22,574 nt of DNA from Lachnospiraceae bacterium UBA7480 (GTDB lineage Bacteria; Bacillota; Clostridia; Lachnospirales; Lachnospiraceae). A program made the translations under genes and the position numbers. The stretch lies in contig DLOQ01000119.1 in assembly GCA_002479655.1 (NCBI GenBank), positions 1-22,574 of the forward strand. The letters are read 5' to 3'. Position 1 is the stretch's first letter. Every line of letters starts with the position of its first letter. The notes under the pieces were generated by a model. It was not told where the DNA came from and ran no database searches. It worked only from the letters and a program-made list of their open reading frames with translations. This document shows, in pieces, positions 19,194-22,574 of the stretch.

Positions 19194-19337
19194 AATGTGT
19201 TGGTCAGGGATTATGATCAAGTAGCAGGAAATGTTTTGATGCAGGATTGTGATCAAGCAGCAGGGGATGAATTGACGAAGAATCAAGATTATGCAGCAGG
19301 AAATGTTTTGACGGAGGAATGGGATCATGCAGCGGTA
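19194..19337 (+). repeat. Four tandem degenerate 36-bp repeats covering the copA start
   Basis: Units lie at 19194-19229, 19230-19265, 19266-19301 and 19302-19337. Adjacent units 1-2 agree at 28 of 36 positions, units 2-4 at 28, units 3-4 at 24. The last unit contains the ribosome binding site (GGAGG, 19313-19317) and ATG (19327) of copA. Unit 3 keeps ATGCAG at the same position. The end of csoR (19158-19193) agrees weakly (17 of 36) with unit 1 and may be a decayed extra copy. Confidence 0.85.
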
Positions 19338-19340
19338 TAA
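19200..19340 (+). CDS. Possible 46-residue repeat peptide between csoR and copA
   Basis: A frame different from both neighbours stays open through the whole repeat array and encodes a 12-residue unit four times: GNVLVRDYDQVA, GNVLMQDCDQAA, GDELTKNQDYAA and GNVLTEEWDHAA. TTG 19200 lies six bases after AGGA (19190-19193), next to the csoR stop; GTG 19197 is an alternative. The frame ends 14 bases inside copA, so it could couple copA translation. A 36-bp repeat automatically keeps a frame open, so real translation is unproven. Confidence 0.25.
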   Translation: MVRDYDQVAGNVLMQDCDQAAGDELTKNQDYAAGNVLTEEWDHAAV

Positions 19341-21990
19341 TGTAACAGGGATGAGTTGTGCAGCATGTTCCGTCAGAGTGGAAAAGGCGGTGAGCAAACT
19401 TTCCGGAGTGACGGAATGTTCGGTCAGCCTGCTGACCAATTCCATGGGTGTGGAAGGCGAGGTATCGGCATCGGAGGTGATCGCCGCAGTCGAAGCGGCA
19501 GGATACGGAGCATCTTTCATAGAGAAACCGGATTCCGGAAACGAGGGTAACAGCGACGGCAAAACTGTCAACCAAGGCAATGGGCACGCTTCACGGGAAA
19601 TGGATGCGCTGGAAGATAAAGAAACGCCCAAAATGAAAAAGCGCTTATTTGCATCGCTTATTTTTCTGATTGTCCTGATGTATTTTTCTATGGGGCATAT
19701 GATGTGGAACTGGCCGGTGCCGGTATTCTTTGCGGAGAATCATGTCGCAATGGGATTGCTTCAACTGCTGTTGACTGGCGCGGTGATGGTGATCAATCAG
19801 AAATTTTTTATCAGCGGATTTCGGGGACTGCTTCATCGTGCGCCAAACATGGACACTTTGGTTGCGCTGGGATCAGCGGCGGCATTTTCCTACAGCACGT
19901 ATGCGTTGTTTGCTATGACAGATGCACAGGCGAAGGGCGATATGGAAGCCGTTATGATGTATATGCATGAGTTTTATTTTGAATCTGCGGCAATGATCCT
20001 GACGCTGATTACGGTAGGAAAGATGCTGGAAGCGAGGTCGAAGGGTAAGACGACGGATGCGCTAAAAGGACTGATGAATCTGGAACCTAAGACGGCGACA
20101 TTATTGATAGATGGTGCGGAGCAGGTTGTGCCGATTGCACAAGTAAAGAAAGGTGATTGTTTCGTGGTGCGTCCGGGGGAACAGATTCCCACGGATGGTA
20201 TGATTTTAGAGGGAAACGGCGCGGTCAATGAAGCATCCCTGACAGGGGAAAGCATTCCTGTGGATAAGGGCGCGGGAGATCATGTCTATGCGGCGACAAT
20301 CAACCAGTCGGGATTTTTGCGTTGTGAAGCAACCAAAGTCGGAGAGGATACGACGCTTTCCCAGATCATTAAGATGGTCAGCGATGCAGCGGCAACTAAG
20401 GCGCCGATTGCAAAAGTGGCGGATACGGTATCCGGATTCTTTGTGCCGGTGGTGATCGGCATTGCCGCCCTGACGATCCTGATCTGGCTGTTGGTGGGAG
20501 AGAGCGTAGGATTTGCTCTGGCAAGGGGAATCTCCGTATTGGTCATAAGCTGTCCTTGTGCGCTGGGACTTGCAACGCCGGTGGCGATCATGGTGGGAAA
20601 CGGTGTTGTCGCGAAGAACGGTATTTTGTTTAAGACAGCGGTTTCTCTGGAAGAGACCGGTAAGGTCGGAATGGTTGCGCTGGATAAGACAGGGACGATT
20701 ACGATCGGAGAGCCGAAGGTGACGGATTATTTTCCGGCTGAAGGTATTACAGAGAAAGAACTTTTGCAGTATGCATATGCGCTGGAGCAGAAAAGTGAGC
20801 ATCCATTAGCGAAGGCGATCGTAGAGGAAGCGAGGATGAAGGGGACTGCGCTGATGGAAGTACAGGAATTTGAGGCGCTTCCGGGAAACGGACTGCAGGC
20901 AGTGCATGCACATGATGTAATTGCGGGCGGCAGTATGAAGTTTATTGGCAGCAGGATAACACTTTCTGAGGATACCGGAAGAAAAGCAGAGGAACTGGCA
21001 GACAAAGGAAAAACGCCGCTTTTGTTTACTCTGGGCGGGAAATATCTTGGCATGATCGCAGTAGCGGATGTGATCAGGGAAGACAGCCGTAACGCCGTTA
21101 AAGAGCTGCGGGATATGGGAATCCGCGTCATCATGCTGTCAGGGGATAATGAGCGGACGGCGAAAGCCATCGGGGATCAGGTGGGTGTGGATGAAGTGAT
21201 CGCGGGTGTCCTGCCGGATGGTAAGGAACAGGTAATCAGACAGCTTTCAGAACAGGGCAAGGTTGCAATGGTAGGAGATGGCATCAATGATGCGCCTGCA
21301 CTGACAAGAGCCAATATCGGCATTGCTATTGGCGCCGGTACGGATATTGCCATAGACGCGGCAGATATCGTGCTGATGAAGAACCGGCTGAGCGATGTGG
21401 CAGCAGGCATCCGCTTAAGCCGGGCGACCCTTCGTAATATCCATCAAAATCTGTTTTGGGCATTTTTCTACAATGTAATCGGAATCCCATTAGCAGCGGG
21501 TGCGTGGATCCACTGGTTTGGGTGGCAGCTTAATCCGATGTTTGCAGCGGCAGCCATGAGCCTGTCAAGCTTCTGTGTGGTAAGTAATGCACTTAGGCTG
21601 AATCTGGTGAAGCTGTATCAGGGAGCGGAAGGCATCGGACATCAAAGCAATCAGATGAATCAGAATCAGAATCAGAAAACGGAAAACATAGAAGGTCGAA
21701 GCGATCAGATAGACCTGAATCAGAAAACAGAAGACGTTAAGCAGATTAGAAATAATAAAAAAGAAAAGGAGAGTAAGAACATGACAAAGACATTGGTAAT
21801 CGAAGGAATGATGTGCGGACACTGCGAGGCAAGGGTGAAGAAGCTGCTGGAAGGATTTGACGGGATCACGGAGGCGGTTGTCAGCCATGAATCCGGAACG
21901 GCGGTGATCACCACAGAGAAGGAACCTGACGAGGCTGCGATTCGCAAGGCAATCGAAGAAGACGGTTATAAATATATAGAAATGAAATAA
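19327..21990 (+). CDS. copA: Cu(I)-exporting P1B-type ATPase with C-terminal CopZ-like domain
   Basis: This 887-residue copper pump contains, in order: an N-terminal HMA domain with GMSCAACSVRVEKAV (Cys11, Cys14); transmembrane helices; the actuator loop SLTGESIPVD (Thr306-Glu308); the transport motif SCPCALGLATP with Cys409-Cys411; the phosphorylated Asp453 in ALDKTGTITIGEP; the nucleotide-binding EHPLAKAI; the hinge VGDGINDAPAL (649-659); and the last two helices. Residues about 762-818 are an Asn/Gln-rich linker (NQMNQNQNQKTEN). Residues 819-887 are a second HMA domain, GMMCGHCEARVKKLLEG (Cys830, Cys833). The start has GGAGG nine bases upstream. It uses ATP to expel Cu(I). The last domain starts with Met819 and has its own ribosome binding site. 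Confidence 0.95.
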   Translation: MQRYNVTGMSCAACSVRVEKAVSKLSGVTECSVSLLTNSMGVEGEVSASEVIAAVEAAGYGASFIEKPDSGNEGNSDGKTVNQGNGHASREMDALEDKETPKMKKRLFASLIFLIVLMYFSMGHMMWNWPVPVFFAENHVAMGLLQLLLTGAVMVINQKFFISGFRGLLHRAPNMDTLVALGSAAAFSYSTYALFAMTDAQAKGDMEAVMMYMHEFYFESAAMILTLITVGKMLEARSKGKTTDALKGLMNLEPKTATLLIDGAEQVVPIAQVKKGDCFVVRPGEQIPTDGMILEGNGAVNEASLTGESIPVDKGAGDHVYAATINQSGFLRCEATKVGEDTTLSQIIKMVSDAAATKAPIAKVADTVSGFFVPVVIGIAALTILIWLLVGESVGFALARGISVLVISCPCALGLATPVAIMVGNGVVAKNGILFKTAVSLEETGKVGMVALDKTGTITIGEPKVTDYFPAEGITEKELLQYAYALEQKSEHPLAKAIVEEARMKGTALMEVQEFEALPGNGLQAVHAHDVIAGGSMKFIGSRITLSEDTGRKAEELADKGKTPLLFTLGGKYLGMIAVADVIREDSRNAVKELRDMGIRVIMLSGDNERTAKAIGDQVGVDEVIAGVLPDGKEQVIRQLSEQGKVAMVGDGINDAPALTRANIGIAIGAGTDIAIDAADIVLMKNRLSDVAAGIRLSRATLRNIHQNLFWAFFYNVIGIPLAAGAWIHWFGWQLNPMFAAAAMSLSSFCVVSNALRLNLVKLYQGAEGIGHQSNQMNQNQNQKTENIEGRSDQIDLNQKTEDVKQIRNNKKEKESKNMTKTLVIEGMMCGHCEARVKKLLEGFDGITEAVVSHESGTAVITTEKEPDEAAIRKAIEEDGYKYIEMK
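21781..21990 (+). CDS. copZ: Possible internal start giving free CopZ-like copper chaperone
   Basis: Within copA and in the same frame, ATG 21781 (Met819 of CopA) follows AAAAGGAG (21764-21771; the AAGGAG core ends nine bases before the ATG). The product is 69 residues, the size of stand-alone CopZ, with MxCxxC (MMCGHC) and the usual beta-alpha-beta-beta-alpha-beta length. It could therefore be made both as the CopA tail and as a free chaperone. The alternative is that the purine-rich linker codes only by chance for a Shine-Dalgarno-like string. Confidence 0.5.
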   Translation: MTKTLVIEGMMCGHCEARVKKLLEGFDGITEAVVSHESGTAVITTEKEPDEAAIRKAIEEDGYKYIEMK

Positions 21991-21993
21991 TAT

Positions 21994-22030
21994 AAAGGCG
22001 CTGTTGATTGGAAGATTGACAGCGTTTTTT
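21994..22030 (+). terminator. Terminator of the csoR-copA operon
   Basis: CGCTGT (21999-22004) pairs with ACAGCG (22019-22024); A-T and G-U pairs extend the stem outward to 21994-22029, and six T residues follow. Confidence 0.8.
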
Positions 22031-22080
22031 AGGAAGTGATAATATCTGAGAAATTTATGGTGGAAAGACTTTTTATGATG

Positions 22081-22086
22081 TATAAT
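22081..22086 (+). promoter_or_regulatory. Possible -10 element for the HD-domain gene
   Basis: TATAAT at 22081-22086 lies 78 bases before the start codon of the next gene, but no convincing -35 is present 16-18 bases upstream. The rest of the 133-base gap between the terminator and the gene shows nothing else. Confidence 0.35.
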
Positions 22087-22163
22087 GATATTTAGATTGT
22101 CAGGGATTTGGGTAATTATCTGAAATATTTATAATCAAAAAGAGCAAGAGGAGGCTGTATCAT

Positions 22164-22574
22164 ATGGAAACAAAGGTAACACGTGAAAAAGCGCTGGAAT
22201 TATTAAAGGAGTACAACAAGGATGCATTTCATCTTCAGCATGCATACACGGTAGAAGCGGTGATGCGCTGGTATGCAAAGGAATTGGGTTACGGTGATGA
22301 AGATTTCTGGGGACTCTGCGGTCTTTTGCATGACGTGGATTTTGAAAATTATCCGGAGGAGCATTGCGTGAAAGCGCCGGAACTTTTGGCAAAGATCGAT
22401 GCGGAGGAGGAACTGGTGCATGCTGTCTGTAGCCACGGCTATGGGATCTGTTCCGAAGTAAAACCGGAGCATGAGATGGAAAAAGTGCTTTTTGCGGCAG
22501 ACGAGCTGACAGGTCTTATCGGTGCGGCAGCTTTGATGAGACCGTCAAAGAGCTGTACGGATATGGAGCTTAGC
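22164..22574 (+). CDS. HD-domain phosphohydrolase (partial, runs off the window)
   Basis: AGGAGG (22149-22154) precedes ATG 22164 by nine bases, and the frame stays open for 137 codons to the window edge. HD-superfamily metal ligands are visible: His26 in FHLQHAYTVEAVM, the His56-Asp57 doublet in GLLHDVDFENYPEEH, a later His in AVCSHGYGI, and the closing Asp in LFAADELTG. These proteins hydrolyse phosphate esters such as nucleotides, but the substrate cannot be told. The gene is separated from copA by a terminator and is probably its own transcription unit. Confidence 0.85.
   Translation, partial: METKVTREKALELLKEYNKDAFHLQHAYTVEAVMRWYAKELGYGDEDFWGLCGLLHDVDFENYPEEHCVKAPELLAKIDAEEELVHAVCSHGYGICSEVKPEHEMEKVLFAADELTGLIGAAALMRPSKSCTDMELS

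Noticed and set aside
19194..19337. The 36-bp repeats as a CRISPR array
   Set aside because: The units are directly adjacent with no spacers and are degenerate along their length.
18870..19631. A 253-codon minus-strand frame opposite csoR and the copA start
   Set aside because: It is a shadow of the repeats and the two sense genes. Its own repeats (for example multiple NISCY-like strings) merely mirror the 36-bp units.

Overview
This window looks like a chromosomal segment from an anaerobic Firmicute of the class Clostridia, most likely family Lachnospiraceae. The reasons are strong AGGAGG-type ribosome binding sites, sigma-A promoters, an atpI-atpB-E-F-H-A-G-D-C operon, a c subunit with a sodium-binding residue pattern, a CsoR/CopA pair with a CopZ-like tail, and LytTR/GHKL two-component genes. 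This is inference from gene content; no search was run.

Layout. 1-196 is the coiled-coil end of an unidentified gene with a terminator at 217-248. 309-2103 is an ArsR-type operon: a regulator with its operator inside its own promoter, a membrane permease with a CSCSS motif, and a small thioredoxin-like protein. 2097-2987 on the minus strand is an unknown membrane protein that overlaps the thioredoxin gene tail to tail; its promoter and a possible 14-codon leader ORF are visible. 3273-10671 is a complete F1Fo ATP synthase operon, followed by a conserved-looking unknown gene (10777-11283) and a strong terminator (11289-11336). 11347-15127 holds a class I methyltransferase and, one base later, a large anchored surface protein whose C-terminus resembles a C39-like peptidase that has lost catalytic residues.

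15128-18800 is clearly more AT-rich than its surroundings and ends in an 18-bp-stem terminator. It carries a small membrane protein, a LytTR response regulator, an AgrC-like GHKL sensor kinase, and a separate unknown gene. In front of that last gene, a 20-bp-spaced direct repeat abuts a candidate -35 element, as at LytTR-controlled promoters. No agrB/agrD-like gene was found.

18811-21990 is a copper-homeostasis operon. The promoter is embedded in two mirror-image CsoR boxes, followed by csoR and then copA. Between csoR and copA are four tandem 36-bp repeats. They appear to be serial copies of the copA translation-start region, and they keep open a third reading frame with a 12-residue repeat. 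The copA product ends in a CopZ-like domain joined by an N/Q-rich linker. That domain starts with a methionine preceded by a good ribosome binding site, so free CopZ may also be made from inside copA. After a terminator, the window ends inside an HD-domain hydrolase gene (22164 onward).

The most interesting places are the csoR-copA junction and copA/copZ internal start, the AT-rich signalling island, and the degenerate C39-like protein. No tRNA, rRNA, CRISPR array or insertion sequence was recognised.
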